A stretch of DNA of 62,000 nucleotides from Neocallimastix lanati (nom. inval.). Its lineage: Eukaryota > Neocallimastigomycota > Neocallimastigomycetes > Neocallimastigales > Neocallimastigaceae. The translations under genes and the position numbers were made by a program. The DNA lies in assembly GCA_016946835.1 (NCBI GenBank), contig JACVTC010000015.1, positions 1,750,001-1,812,000 on the forward strand, in the 5' to 3' direction. Under the pieces are notes generated by a model. That model made no database searches, had not been told where the DNA came from, and saw only the letters and a program-made list of their open reading frames with translations. Below are positions 1-13,068 of the stretch, one piece after another; the stretch's first letter is position 1, and each line of letters opens with the position of its first letter.

Positions 1-3000
1 TTTAACAAGGCTTTCCCTGTGGTAGAAAATAATTCATCAGAGCAACAAGCTCAGGCTCATTCTCAAGCTAATACTGAAGCCTGTGCTCCAACACAGAAAC
101 AAGCACCACAACAGCAACAGCAACAACAGCAACCACATAGAGATACCCATAAACGACATCGTTCACGTTCTTGGGTACATAAAATAGGTAAAACTGTTGG
201 TAATTTCTTAAGTAATGATAAAGGAAGACATACTCGTGATTGTTCCTCTACAAGAACTACTCTTTCTGAACATAGAAATACTTCACAAGTTTCTAGTCCT
301 CCTTGTTCACCAATTTCATCTCCAGCTCAAACTCAATATCAACAACAAACACCACCATCATCTCGACCACAAACTCCAGTTCAATCTGAAATTCAACCAA
401 CATATCAAACTCAAGTTCAAGTTCAATCACAAACACAAACTCCGCCTCAATCACCACCACAAACATCAGTCCAACCTCTTACTCAACCACAACCAAAATT
501 CCAACTTCAACCTGAAATACAACAACCACAACCAGAATCTGAATCTCAACCAGAAATACAACCACAACAACAACCACAACCAGAATCTGAATCTCAACCT
601 GAATCTCAACCTGAAGTACAACCACAACAAGAACCACAACCAGAATCTGAATCTCAACCTGAAGTACAACCACAACAACAACCACAACCAGAATCTGAAT
701 CTCAACCTGAAGTACAACCACAACAACAACCACAACCAGAATCTGAATCTCAACCTGAAATACAACCACAACAACAACCACAACCAGAATCTGAATCTCA
801 ACCTGAAATACAACCACAACAACAACCAGAATCCCAATCTCAGCCAGAAATGCAACAACAACATCCACAACAAGAATCCAAATCTCAACCTGAAATACAA
901 CCACAACAACAACCACAACCACAACCAGAATCTGAATCTGAATCTCAACCTGAAGTACAACCACAACAACAACCACAACCAGAATCTGAATCTGAATCTC
1001 AACCTGTAATACAACAAAAACCACAACCAGAATCTGAATCTGATACTCAACCTGAAATACAACCACAACAACAACCACAACCAGAATCTGAATCTCAACC
1101 AGAAATACATCCACAACAACAACCACAACCAGAATCTGAATCTGAATCTCAACCTGAAATACAACCACAACCACAACTACAATCAGAATCTGAATCTGAT
1201 ACTCAACCAGAAATACAACCACAACCACAACCACAACAAGAATCTGATACTCAACCTGAAATGCAACCACAACCACAACTACAACAAGAATCTGATACTC
1301 AACCTGAAATGCAACCACAACCACAACTACAATCAGAATCAGAATCTGATACTCAACCAGAAATACATCCACAACAACAACCACAACCAGAATCTGAATC
1401 TCAACCTGAAATACAACTACAACAACAACCAGAATCTGAATCTCAACCTGAAATACAACCACAACCACAACCACAACCACAACAAGAATCTGATACTCAA
1501 CCAGAAATACAACCACAACCACAACCACAACCAGAATCCCAATCTCAACAACAATCACAGCCACTACCACAACAACAGCAACGACAACAATTTATCAATC
1601 AATTAAATCAATATTGCAATCAATTTAATCAAATTTTACAAAATTTACAAAATCAACAACATCAGCAACAACGTCAACAGCAACAACAACAATCACAACA
1701 ACAGCAACCACATCAGCAATATTACTCTTTGCTTAATGAAATTCAAAATATTCAACGAAATGTTCAACAAGCTCTTCAAAATGAGGAACTGATGAGTGGT
1801 GTAAATGCTTTCGTTGATACATATATAATTAATAATAATCAACAACAAAATCAACAAAATCTTCAAAATGATATGCAAGCTCTCGTTAATTCATATTTAA
1901 ATAGTCTTTCTCAACAACAAAATCAACAAAATCAACAAAATCAACAAAATCAACAAAATCAACAAAATCAACAAAATCAACAAAATCAACAAAATCAACA
2001 AAATCAACAAAATCAACAAAATCAACAAAATCAACAAAATCAACAAAATCAACAACAGCAACAAAATCAACAACAGCAACAAAATCAACAAAATCAACAA
2101 AATCAACAAAATCAACAAAATCAACAACAGCAACAACAACAACAACAACAACAACAACAGCAACAACAGCAGCAACAATTTTTCAATCAATTTAATCAAA
2201 ATTTACAAAATTTACTAAATTTACAAAATCAACAACAACAGCAACAACGTCAACAGCAACAACAACAATCACAACAACAACAACAACATCAGCAATATTA
2301 CTCTTTGCTTAATGAAATTCAAAATATTCAACGAAATGTTCAACAAGCTTTTCAAAATGAGGAACTGATAAATGATGTAAATGCTTTCGTTGATACATAT
2401 ATAATTAATAATAATCACCAACGAAATCAACAAAATCTTCAAAATGATATGCAAGCTCTCGTTAATTCATGTTTAAATAGTCTTCTTCAACAACAAAATC
2501 AACAAAATCAACAAAATCAACAAAATCAACAAAATCAACAAAATCAACAACAACAACAACAACAACAACAGCAACAACAGCAACAACAAAATCAACAAAA
2601 TCAACAAAATCAACAACAGCAACAACAGCAACAAAATCAACAAAATCAACAAAATCAACAACAGCAACAACAGCAACAAAATCAACAAAATCAACAAAAT
2701 CAACAAAATCAACAACAGCAACAACAGCAACAAAATCAACAAAATCAACAAAATCAACAACAGCAACAACAGCAACAAAATCAACAAAATCAACAAAATC
2801 AACAAAATCAACAAAATCAACAAAATCAACAAAATCAACAAAATCAACAAAATCAACAACCACAACAACAACAGCAACCACAGCAACCACAGCAACCACA
2901 GCAGCAATATTACTCTTTGCTTGATGAAATTCAAAATATTCAACGAAATGTTCAACAAGCTTTTCAAAATGAGGAACTGATAAATGATGTAAATGCTTTC

Positions 3001-3256
3001 GTTGATACATATATAATTAATAATAATCACCAACGAAATCAACAAAATCTTCAAAATGATATGCAAGCTCTCGTTAATTCATATTTAAATAGTCTTTCTC
3101 AACAACAAAATCAACAAAATCAACAAAATCAACAACAACAACAACAACAACAAAATCAACAACAACAACAACAACAAAATCAACAACAACAACAACAACA
3201 ACAAAATCAACAACAACAACAACCACAGCAACCACAGCAACCACAGCAACAACAGC

Positions 3257-3291
<35 letters not shown>

Positions 3292-3295
3292 AATC

Positions 3296-3326
<31 letters not shown>

Positions 3327-5184
3327 GCAGCAACAACAGCAACAACAAAATCAACAACAACAACAAAATCAACAAAATCAACAAAATCAACAAAATCAAC
3401 AACGTCAACAACAACAACAACAACCACAACAACAACAGCAACCACAGCAGCAATATTACTCTTTGCTTGATGAAATTCAAAATCTACAACAAAATATTCA
3501 ACGAAATGTTCAACAAGCTCTTCAAAATGAGGAACTGATGAATGATGTAAATGCTTTCGTTGATACATATATAATTAATAATAATCACCAACGAAATCAA
3601 CAAAATCTTCAAAATGATATGCAAGCTCTCGTTAATTCATATTTAAATAGTCTTTCTCAACAACAAAATCAACAAAATCAACAAAATCAACAAAATCAAC
3701 AAAATCAACAAAATCAACAAAATCAACAAAATCAACAAAATCAACAAAGTCAACAACAGCAACAACAACAACAACAAAATCAACAACAACAACAACAACA
3801 ACAGCAACAACAGCAACAACAGCAACAACAGCAACAACAGCAACAAAATCAACAAAATCAACAAAATCAACAAAATCAACAAAATCAACAAAATCAACAA
3901 AATCAACAAAATCAACAAAATCAACAAAATCAACAAAATCAACAAAATCAACAAAATCAACAAAATCAGCAAAATCAGCAAAATCGTCGTACTAACGATC
4001 CATTCTCAGAACTGAATACTCTACTTAATATGATTTTCGGTTTTGACGATCAGTTACCTCGAGTTGTACAAAGTACAGGTAAACCTCATGCTACTAAAAT
4101 GGCAATGGAATCCTTAAAAATTGTTTCTTATAAAAGTCGTTTAGTTAAGTTACAACCTACTTGTTCAATTTGTATGGAGGACTTTAAGGACACACAAGAT
4201 CAAACCATTCGTGCCATGCCATGTGGTCATGTTTACCATCAAGAATGTATATTTGCTTGGCTTGAAAATTCTAATACTTGTTGTAATTGTCGTTATGAAA
4301 TTGAAACTGATAATCATGAATATAATATTGCTATGAAAAAGAGAATGGCAAAATTACGTCCTGTATTCACCGAACATGAATGTGCCTTAGCAGCACAAGG
4401 AGCTTGTGACTTTGAGGATGAAAATGGTGTATACTTTGAAGATGTGGAAGCCTCTGAAGCTAAACATGTTCTTCAAGCTAGTTGTGGTTGTAGTTATCAT
4501 GATTCTTGTTTAAGAACTTCCTTAATTATTCGTGGTTATTTGCTTAAGGAAGAGGGAGGTCCTATCACCTTTAGATGTACTAAGTGTCATAAGGATGTTG
4601 AAATAACTATTCCTCCATTAAATAAGATATGTGAAGATTATGAAGAAGAAATGGAAGGTAAAGGCAAAGAAAAAGGAAAGGAGATTGAGGAAGAAGTGAA
4701 AGAAGAAGAGGAAGAGAAGGAGGATGAAATTATGAATTTTAAGGAAAAAAAAGAAGAAAAAGTAGAAATAGAAGAAAAGTTGGAGAAGGTAACAGAAACG
4801 GATATTGAAGGTGAAACTTCAACAAAGTTAACAGAAAAGAAAACTGAAGAGGAAGTCGTTTCTAAATCGGAAGAGAACATCCCATCAGAAATACCATCTA
4901 TTCCAGTTCTTGATACTGAAGAAGCCAGTATTCCTGAAAAAGAAAGATGTGCCTTAATTCCTCAAGATTTATGTGACTTTGAAGGAAGTGATGGTACCCT
5001 CTATGGTAGTCCTGATGAACCCAAACCTATTGTCAAGGCCAGCTGTGGATGCTACTTCCATAATTCCTGTCTAAGGTCTGCTTTAATCATAAGAAATTAT
5101 AATTTAGTTGGCCAAGAAAATAAGTCTCTTGATATGAGATGTCCAAAATGTAATAAAAATGCTACCGTTACCCTACTTTCTTGA
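1..5184 (+). CDS. Giant Gln/Asn-rich RING-H2 zinc-finger protein, 5' partial
   Basis: The frame is open from the window edge to a TGA at 5182-5184, over 1,720 codons. No in-frame ATG lies near the start, so this is probably an internal or last exon running in from the left. Order of parts, counted from residue 1 at nt 19: a Ser/Gln N-terminal region; a Pro/Glu/Ser/Gln repeat (about 165-500); four spaced copies of a 60-residue module in poly-Gln and Asn-Gln-Gln tracts (about 560-1320); a RING-H2 finger at about 1382-1424 (C-x2-C-x16-C-x-H-x2-H-x2-C-x10-C-x2-C with a FAWL tryptophan motif); and two related Cys/His modules (1455-1527 and 1644-1721) separated by a Glu/Lys-rich linker. RING-H2 domains usually recruit E2 enzymes, so an E3 ubiquitin ligase role is inferred. 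Substrate and location are unknown. The glutamine tracts suggest an aggregation-prone or phase-separating protein. Confidence 0.85.
515..1550 (+). repeat. Pro/Glu/Ser/Gln-coding degenerate tandem repeat
   Basis: About 1 kb of the giant RING gene is made of units of roughly 36-60 bp. They encode variants of PQPESESQPEIQPQQQ, with insertions and losses of Ser-Glu pairs and some Asp-Thr variants. Glutamine is nearly always CAA and proline CCA. The DNA therefore behaves as a minisatellite inside an exon, but the frame is kept throughout. The reverse strand shows long open frames here only because of this codon bias. Confidence 0.85.
1719..3658 (+). repeat. Four copies of a 60-residue module in poly-Q/NQQ tracts
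   Basis: Copies start near nt 1719, 2295, 2908 and 3453, about 550-610 bp apart. Each begins with YYSLL(N/D)EIQN and carries a core such as VNAFVDTYIINNN, followed by LQNDMQALVNS. Identity between copies is very high at the DNA level. Copy 4 has a short insertion (LQQN) and copy 1 has small substitutions. Between copies lie CAA/CAG runs and 9-bp AATCAACAA units. The modules look helical and are not low-complexity themselves, so they are probably a real repeated domain rather than filler. Recent segmental duplication or gene conversion inside the exon is the likely origin. Confidence 0.85.
3659..3983 (+). repeat. AATCAACAA (Asn-Gln-Gln) trinucleotide-phase microsatellite
   Basis: Nearly perfect 9-bp units encode Asn-Gln-Gln, broken by a CAA/CAG poly-glutamine block around 3751-3845. 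It ends just before the non-repetitive segment leading to the RING finger. Similar tracts lie at 1915-2110, 2490-2550 and 2770-2860. Such tracts should be length-variable between strains. Confidence 0.85.
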
Positions 5185-6290
5185 ATAAGGGAAGAGGGTG
5201 GGAAATAGCAACAATAATAAAAAAGAAAAAAGAAAAAAAAAAAATTAGTTATATATATATATAACTAAAAAAATAAATAAATAAGTAAATATAATAAATA
5301 AAAATAAAATAAAATAAATACAAAGTTAAAAACAAAAAACAAAAAACAAAAAACAAAATATAAAAAATAAAATCAAATAAATAATTAAATAAATACTTAA
5401 TTAATTAATTAATTAAAAAAACAAACTTCTCATCTTATAAAGATTATCAATTCTTAAACTAATTTACACACACACTCACAAAAAAAAAAAAAAAAATAAA
5501 ATAAAAAAGTATTTAATAATAAAATAAGAAAAAACAGATATTTTTTTATTTTTTTTATTTTTTTTTTAAACAAAAAGGAAAGTATTTTTAATATTAATAT
5601 TACAGAATATATATAAATATAATATAATATAATATAAAGTTCTTTTTTTTTTTTTTTTAAAAAAAAATAATAATAATAATCTAAAGGATAAATTCATCCT
5701 TAACTCTTATTTTTGAATAATAATCTTTTGATGAGCTATATCTTTATCTATATATCTAATATATCTATATAATTAAATAATAAATATATATATATATATT
5801 TAAAAATCATTTATAAAATAATGATAATAAAAAATAATTATAATTATAATTATAAAACAATATCTTAATAATGTAATATCTTAATAATACGATATCTTAA
5901 TAACATATTATCTCAATAATATAATATCTTAATAATATAAAATCTTATTAATATTATTTTTATTTTATTTTATATTAAAATTATGATAATAATATATATC
6001 TTAATATTAAAATTAATAATAATAATAATAATAATGAAAATAGAAAAAAGAAAAAAAGAAAAAAGAAAAAGAAAAAAAGAAAAAAAGAAAAAGTTTTGAT
6101 ATCTTTAAAAAAAAATTTTTTTTTTTTTTTTTTTTATTTTATTATTCATGTATATAAGTTCATAATATATATGTATAAAAAGTAATAATACTAATACTAA
6201 TACCAATACAATAATAATAAATTAAGTAAAAAAAAAAATAATAATAATAAAATAATAAAAAATAATAAAATAAAAAAAATCAGAAAAGTG

Positions 6291-6328
<38 letters not shown>

Positions 6329-6490
6329 GAAAAAAAAAAAAAAAATTAATTAATTCATTAAATTTTAAACTTATGGATAATTCCTATCCATCCCGTGTAG
6401 ATGTAGAATCTCTTAAAAAAAAAAACATAAGGATGAATGAATGGATAATCGTATAATTCTATGACAGCATATGAAAAAAAAAAATTACAA

Positions 6491-6521
<31 letters not shown>

Positions 6522-7122
6522 TTTAATTTATTATTTATTTTAGTAGGTTCAAGGATGTCTTTTTTTATTTTTTTTTTATTTTATTTATTTTTTAGAGAGG
6601 GGGGAGAATTCAAGAATTTTAGTATAGATAGATAAATAGATATAAGAAATTAAATTTGTTCATTAATTCACCATTTTTTTTTTTTTTTTTTATTTTATTT
6701 TATTTTAAATTTAGGGAATATTCAAATAAATTTTGATTAAATAATAATAAAAATATAGTTCTATAAAACAAAAATAAAACAAAAATAAAATAAAAATAAA
6801 AAAAAAATAAAATATAAAAAGTAGAATATTGAATATAAAGTACAGATTAAATCAAATAAAATATAAATAAAATAAATAATAAAAATAAAATAAAAAAAAA
6901 GTAAAGTATTAAAAATAATTTTTTTTTTTCTTTTTTTTTCAAAAAAAAGAAGATTCTTGGTTGGTTCTTTTAACATTTTAAATTTTTTTTTTTATACCAA
7001 AAAAATTTAATATATTATTATATTATAGTATATTATAATATATAATATCATATTTAAAATTATGTCTCCATCAACTCATAAAACTTTATTTTTAATTTAA
7101 AATAATATTTTTAATTCTATTT

Positions 7123-7154
<32 letters not shown>

Positions 7155-7455
7155 TATATAAAAATTTAAATATTTTTTGTTATTTTTGTTAATATGTTAA
7201 TAATCGAGCAATTAGAAATTATAATTATAATTATAATAATAACTATAGATTATAATAAATTTATAGAAGATAAACAAGAATGACATGTAAAAAAAAAACT
7301 AATAATTATATATATTTCATTGTAAATTATATTCATTCCAATGGGCATGTATTAATTTTAAAAAATATTTTATAATAAAAATAATTCTAAACAATATAAT
7401 TTAAAATATATTCAATTTTTTTTTTTTTTTAAAATATATATTCATATTTTAATTT

Positions 7456-7487
<32 letters not shown>

Positions 7488-7865
7488 TTTTTTATTTTAA
7501 TTTTTATTTTAATTTTTTTTTTATTATTTTTTTTTCTTTAATATTATATTAACTGGTATTCAATTTATATCAAATATTAATAGAATAATTAACGTTTCAT
7601 ATTTAAATATGGTTTTATTATTATCATTAAATTTTTTTTTTATTAATTACTATTTTTTTTATTACTATTTTCTTTTATTTTTATTTAATATTTTTTTTTA
7701 TTATTATTTTTATTTTATATATAAATATATATATATTTTTTTTAATATATAATATAATTTATTATCCTGTTAATTTTATGACTATTTATTTTAAATCGGT
7801 GGTAGTGGTATAATGATTATAAAACTTTTTTTTTTAATATAAAAAAAAAAAAGATATAAATAACA
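5185..7865. other. AT-rich homopolymer spacer
   Basis: Spacer downstream of the RING gene. It is dominated by A and T runs (up to about 29 A at 6294-6323), TA dinucleotide tracts and ATA/AAT repeats. No RNA gene or sustained reading frame was recognised. Long poly-A and poly-T runs are frequent on both sides. The only richer patch is around 6373-6456, listed separately. Confidence 0.7.
6373..6456 (+). other. Short ATG-started frame of 27 codons in a less AT-rich patch
   Basis: An ATG-to-TAA frame stands out from the surrounding homopolymers because it uses mixed codons (it begins MDNSYPSRVDVESL). It could be a first exon, a decayed exon or chance. No splice partner was identified and no family is recognised. 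Confidence 0.15.
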
Positions 7866-8065
7866 GCAGATACAGTAGTCAGAAGTATTTGTAATATCAA
7901 AAAAAATTGATTAATTAGTAATATACGAATAAATTTATTTACAAAACGTTTATATAAATGAGTATTAACTATTAAAAAATAAAAAAAAAAAGAAATTAGA
8001 TTTAGAGATTTTTTGTTTTTTTTTTTAGATAGATAGATAATACTAAAAGAATTATTTATTTATTT

Positions 8066-8225
8066 ACGATGGCCTCTTTTACCGAAAACTTGGATTGGTT
8101 GGCAAAACCAGTTTTTTAACAAAAGGTCATCAGCGGTTTCATAAATAACTAGCCTTACTTACTGGCAAATAGTGATCTTCAACTCCTAAAATAATTACCA
8201 TTAAGATTTACTTAATAATACTTTA
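8066..8225. other. Unassigned GC-richer patch beside the SKP1 pseudogene
   Basis: A patch with mixed base composition in otherwise homopolymeric DNA. The plus strand reads 16 codons from ATG at 8069 (MASFTENLDWLAKPVF) before a stop. The minus strand also opens briefly. It may be decayed exon sequence of the SKP1 copy or of another gene. I do not recognise it. Confidence 0.2.
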
Positions 8226-8366
8226 TATATATAAGGTTGGATATTGACTATTTGATGTTAACTATTATATATTATTATAGTAATAGTTGCATTTTTAATT
8301 AAATATTAAATATATCTTAAAAAAATTTTTTTTAAAAAAAATAATAGTACTATAAAATAGTTTGAC

Positions 8367-8400
<34 letters not shown>

Positions 8401-8523
8401 TATTAGTTATTATCTAATAAATTATTCAAATTTTCTTAATAATATAAATATCTATATTCGTGTATAATTTTTTTTCTTTTTCATTTTATATTTAATATAT
8501 AAATATATATATATATATATATA

Positions 8524-8789
8524 AATGCTCTTGGCTTTGAAGAAAATCCAATTCCTTTACCAAATGTTTCTGGTTCAATTTTTGTTTAAAGTTGTTGAAT
8601 TTATGCCCATCATTATTCAATAATCCATCATAAGAGGATGACCGAGTAAAAACCTTCAACAGAAGGTTCCAAGAACTTCTGAGACCACAGAAGAATAGGA
8701 TAATGAATTTATGAATATATTTTCTTAAAACAAAAAAATTTATATATATTATAAAAATATATATATTTTCTTAAAACAAAAAAATGGGA

Positions 8790-8835
<46 letters not shown>

Positions 8836-9002
8836 GTATGTAAAATCGTTGTTAATACGATCAAGGGAAAAGAGGCTGAAGAAGAAGAAAAAGAATTTTT
8901 CGTAGATTATTCAACATTCAAAAAAAAAAAAAAAAAAAGATTTCACACCGGAAGATGAGGAACATGTTAGAAAGGAAAATGCTTGGTTGAGAAGAACATT
9001 AA
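8524..9002 (+). pseudogene. SKP1: SKP1-like pseudogene (SCF ubiquitin ligase adaptor)
   Basis: Translated blocks match SKP1 in order. The first is GFEENPIPLPNVSG (8533-8574), followed after a frame change by KVVEF and a His-His segment. Then comes a block ending in the SKP1-typical W-D-x-E-F-M stretch, in which the Trp codon is TAG (about 8692-8715). The third is VCKIVVNTIKGK (8829 onward) and the last is DFTPEDEEHVRKENAW (8940-8987). The original protein would be an adaptor linking cullin to F-box proteins. Several stops and frameshifts, a poly-A tract in place of the segment before DFTPE, and TA-rich inserts show that this copy is broken. A weak trace of the preceding part may lie at 7866-7905. 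It is either a decayed duplicate of an intron-bearing gene or a decayed retrocopy. The family identification is firm; the mechanism is not. Confidence 0.85.
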
Positions 9003-9061
9003 AAAAAAAAAAAAAAAAAATAATAATAATAATAATATTGAAATAATAATAATAATATTGA

Positions 9062-9096
<35 letters not shown>

Positions 9097-9603
9097 GAGA
9101 AATCTTTTAAAAAATTAAATTTATTTGATTTTTTTTTTTTTTTTTTTTATTTATTTATTTATTTTTTTTAATAATAGTCATATATAAATAAATTTCTTTG
9201 AAATTTATTTTAATTTAAAAAAAAAAAATATATATATATATAAGAAGAAAATTTTCATTTTATGTTTTATTTTCAACCACTATTTTTTTTTTTCTTTTTT
9301 ATTTTTTTTTATTTATTTTTATTTATTCAATTTTTTTTTTCAACATAAATTATTAATAAATTATTATTATTATAATTATTATTATTAATAGGATTAAAAA
9401 AATTTTAACATTTAATAGTAAAAAGAAAAAAATAATAATAATAATAATAATAATTATAATAATAGTATTAATAATCTTTTTATTATTATTACTGATAATT
9501 AAAACTTTTGGACCTGAAGTTCCTCTTCTTCTTCTTTATCTTCATTAATTCATTATGAATAGAAATAAATTTAAACGAAGATCAATTCTTTATCTTTATT
9601 TTT

Positions 9604-9643
<40 letters not shown>

Positions 9644-10134
9644 ATTTCCTATTTATTAAAATATAAATATAATATAAATATAAATATTTTTTTCTTATAT
9701 ATATATTTTTTGTTTAAAATATTTTTTAAAAACTTTTTTTTTTTAAAATATTTTTATTCTTTTAAAAATATATATATATATATATATTTTTAATTTTTTA
9801 TTTTTTTTTTTAAATACTTTTTTATTTTTATTTTTATTTTATAAATATATAAATATATAAATATATTTTTTTTTTTAAATAATTTTTTATATAATAATAA
9901 TAATTAAATTGGGTATGCTTTTTATTTTTTATTTTTTATTTTTATTTAAAGGAAAAAAAAAAAAAAAAAGTTAAATATATTTATAAAGTGAGCATATATA
10001 TATAAATATGTATATATATATACTTTTATATCCATAGAAGTAATATAATATAAAAAAGAAAGATTTTTTTTTTTTTTATCCAGTATATAAAAATTTATAT
10101 ATAGGATTTTTAAATAAATAATTTTTATTTTTTT

Positions 10135-10166
<32 letters not shown>

Positions 10167-10358
10167 CTTTCTTCTCTTTTTCATTTTTTTCTCTTATTAT
10201 ATCATGAGATAAAAATGAAAATGAAGATGAATTTAATGAAGATTCATAAATTTTTCAATTTTCATCATTATAATTTTTTTTTTTTTTTTTTTTTTTTAAA
10301 TTCATTATTGAATAAAAAAAAAAAAGATGGAGTTAGGATGATAGAATAGGTTTGGGCT

Positions 10359-10407
<49 letters not shown>

Positions 10408-10614
10408 ATAAAAAGGAAAAAGAGGAAGACAGGATTTATATATATATATATATATTTTATATTTATAATATAAAGGATTAAGGAAAGGAAAAAAATATAT
10501 ATATTTTTATTCCTAAAAAAAATGAGATTATGAAAAAGTAAAATATATATATATATATATTTAAATTTATTACTAGAAGAAAAGAGAAGAGATAATGTCC
10601 ATTTGAATTTTTTC

Positions 10615-10646
<32 letters not shown>

Positions 10647-10722
10647 CCTTTTTTACTTTTTTTCCTCTTTTAATTTTAATTTTAATTTTATTTTATTTTA
10701 TTTTTTTTTTATTTCAATCTTT
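9003..10722. other. AT-rich spacer between SKP1 pseudogene and Cables-like gene
   Basis: Homopolymer and TA-dinucleotide DNA with AAT repeats near 9021-9095. Two short acidic reading stretches (about 9500-9545 on minus, 10210-10250 on plus) are too short to call. The end of the Cables-like gene lies at the right border. No RNA gene was seen. Confidence 0.6.
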
Positions 10723-11502
10723 TCAATTATAATAAAACATTTTATCCCCGAAATATTCACTCATATCCACCTTTGGAAATTCTGAAGAAGTAACCAGTCG
10801 TTCAAAATGAGGTCGAATATCCCATAACGGTACATAGAGTACAAATTCTAGGGCTACAAATACATTGAACTCATTTTCTCTAATTTCTTTAGGGGATACG
10901 TTCATAACTTTATTTAATACCTATTTTTATATTTTTTATATTTTGTTTTAGTTTTAATTTAATTCAATAAATAAATATTAAAACTATTTATATATCTATT
11001 TATGATACTAAGATTCTTAATGAATAATTGAAAAACTAAAAACGAAAAAATACAAAGATATAATAATAATAATAATAATAATAACATTGATATTAATGAT
11101 AAAAAGATAATTACTCTTAATAAATTAGCATAAGATACTTCTTTTGGATCATTAACTTTAGTAGCTAAAAATAAACAAGTGGCTATTTTATATATATTAT
11201 TATATATTTATAAATATACGAAAAAAAAAAAAAAAAAAATAGATAGGTCGATAAATAGAATATTTTAAAAATTAATCATTGGGAAAAAATAAATGTTATT
11301 ATTATAAATCAATTTTCCTTTTTATTTTTATTTTTATTTTATTCTATTAATTTTTTTTTTCTATTTAAAAAAATAATTACCTCCAATCAATTTTCTATTA
11401 TATTTATTGACTTCTTTCTATTAATATGATTAATAATTAATAGTATTTAATTAATTGAAATATAAATATATATATATAATTATTTTATTTTAATGAATTA
11501 TT

Positions 11503-11540
<38 letters not shown>

Positions 11541-11653
11541 CTATAGTATGTCGAATAAAGACATATAATTACCTTTAAAATTAATCTTTCAAAATAGACA
11601 TAGGCTTTCGCTACACTAGATAATTCTAAATCCTAATATGCAATAATAAAACC

Positions 11654-11691
<38 letters not shown>

Positions 11692-13022
11692 TTTAGTATT
11701 CGTATGGAAAAAGGAAAAAAAATAAAAATAAAAAAAAAAAAAAAATTTTTATTATATTAGTTATATATATATAAATATATAAATACCATTTCTTGTGCTG
11801 CTAAATATATATTTTTTTTAACTTTTCTAATTTGAGTTAGGGTTAATGAAGGATCCAAATCTGGATGAAGTTGACGAAATTGTTCATTTAATTCTTTTTT
11901 GAGATCAGATGGTCTTGAATATTGAATAATAGAACTCTGTGAAAAGAAGAAAGAGGAAAAAAAAAAAATAATAATATTAACAGACATTGTCCGATTCCAT
12001 GATAAATATATACAGATATATATAAATAAATATTAAAAGAATCAATTAAAATAAAATCATTTTAATAATTAATAATTAACTAATTTTATAATAATATCAA
12101 AATCATAGCAATGATGATGTTTATATATCTTAAATTATTTTACCATGAAATAAGGTAAAGCAATAATGGTTTTATGTTTTCCTGTAATTAATGTAGGATC
12201 ATCTAATACTGTAATATGATAATTTTCAGGAGGCTTTCTTTCCAAGGAATATGAAGGTGTTAGAAGTTTGGCATAGGATTCGGCAGTCTTTTTGGGGGGA
12301 GAATAAAATAAATAAAATATATAATAATAATAATAATTAATAATTGTTATAATATAATGATAACAAAAAAAAAAAAAAAAAAAATTTACCTTCTTTCTAA
12401 TTTGAATATTTGGTAATTTAAATGATATATCCTTTTTATTATTTCTATTTATTCATTATAAAATATAATAAAACAATTACGTTATACAATATTAATTGAA
12501 ATTTGAAATTATTATTAAAAATTATTATATTATACATTAAATAATTATATAATTATTAAAAGTAGTTTTTGTTATATTTGAATTTTTTTTTTTTTTTTTT
12601 TTTTTTTGAAATGATTTACCTTTTTTGTTTTATAAAACTGTAATTTCTACTCATAATCTTTGTTCTATTATCTCGATAACTTCTTGGATTTAATACAGAA
12701 AAGGTACCAATAATATTACCCTTGTTTTTTTTTTTTTTTTAATATATTTATGTGAATAAATGAATATATTAATAATAATATTAGTTATTATATTCGTTTA
12801 TATGTATTTTTTTATTTTTAACTTTTTAATTATGAAAATATCTAGGCTTTAAATATTATTATATAAACTGTGAAAAATTAAATTAATTACTTTAGGTGAA
12901 GTATAGACTTGAATATTGTTTAATACGGTATTAAATAATTCTTTTTCATGATCATCTTTATTTTCATTTTCATAATTCTTTAATTGGGATCCCTTAATTG
13001 AAAGATAATTTGATGTTAAAGA

Positions 13023-13068
<46 letters not shown>

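Noticed and set aside
466-3981. Long open frames on the minus strand and in other plus frames across the Gln-rich gene
   Set aside because: They are shadows of the CAA/CCA/AAT repeats, read as poly-Leu/Val/Ile or His/Asn. They have no independent signals.
6761-6976. A 71-codon Phe/Ile-rich frame on the minus strand
   Set aside because: A chance frame in poly-A/poly-T DNA.
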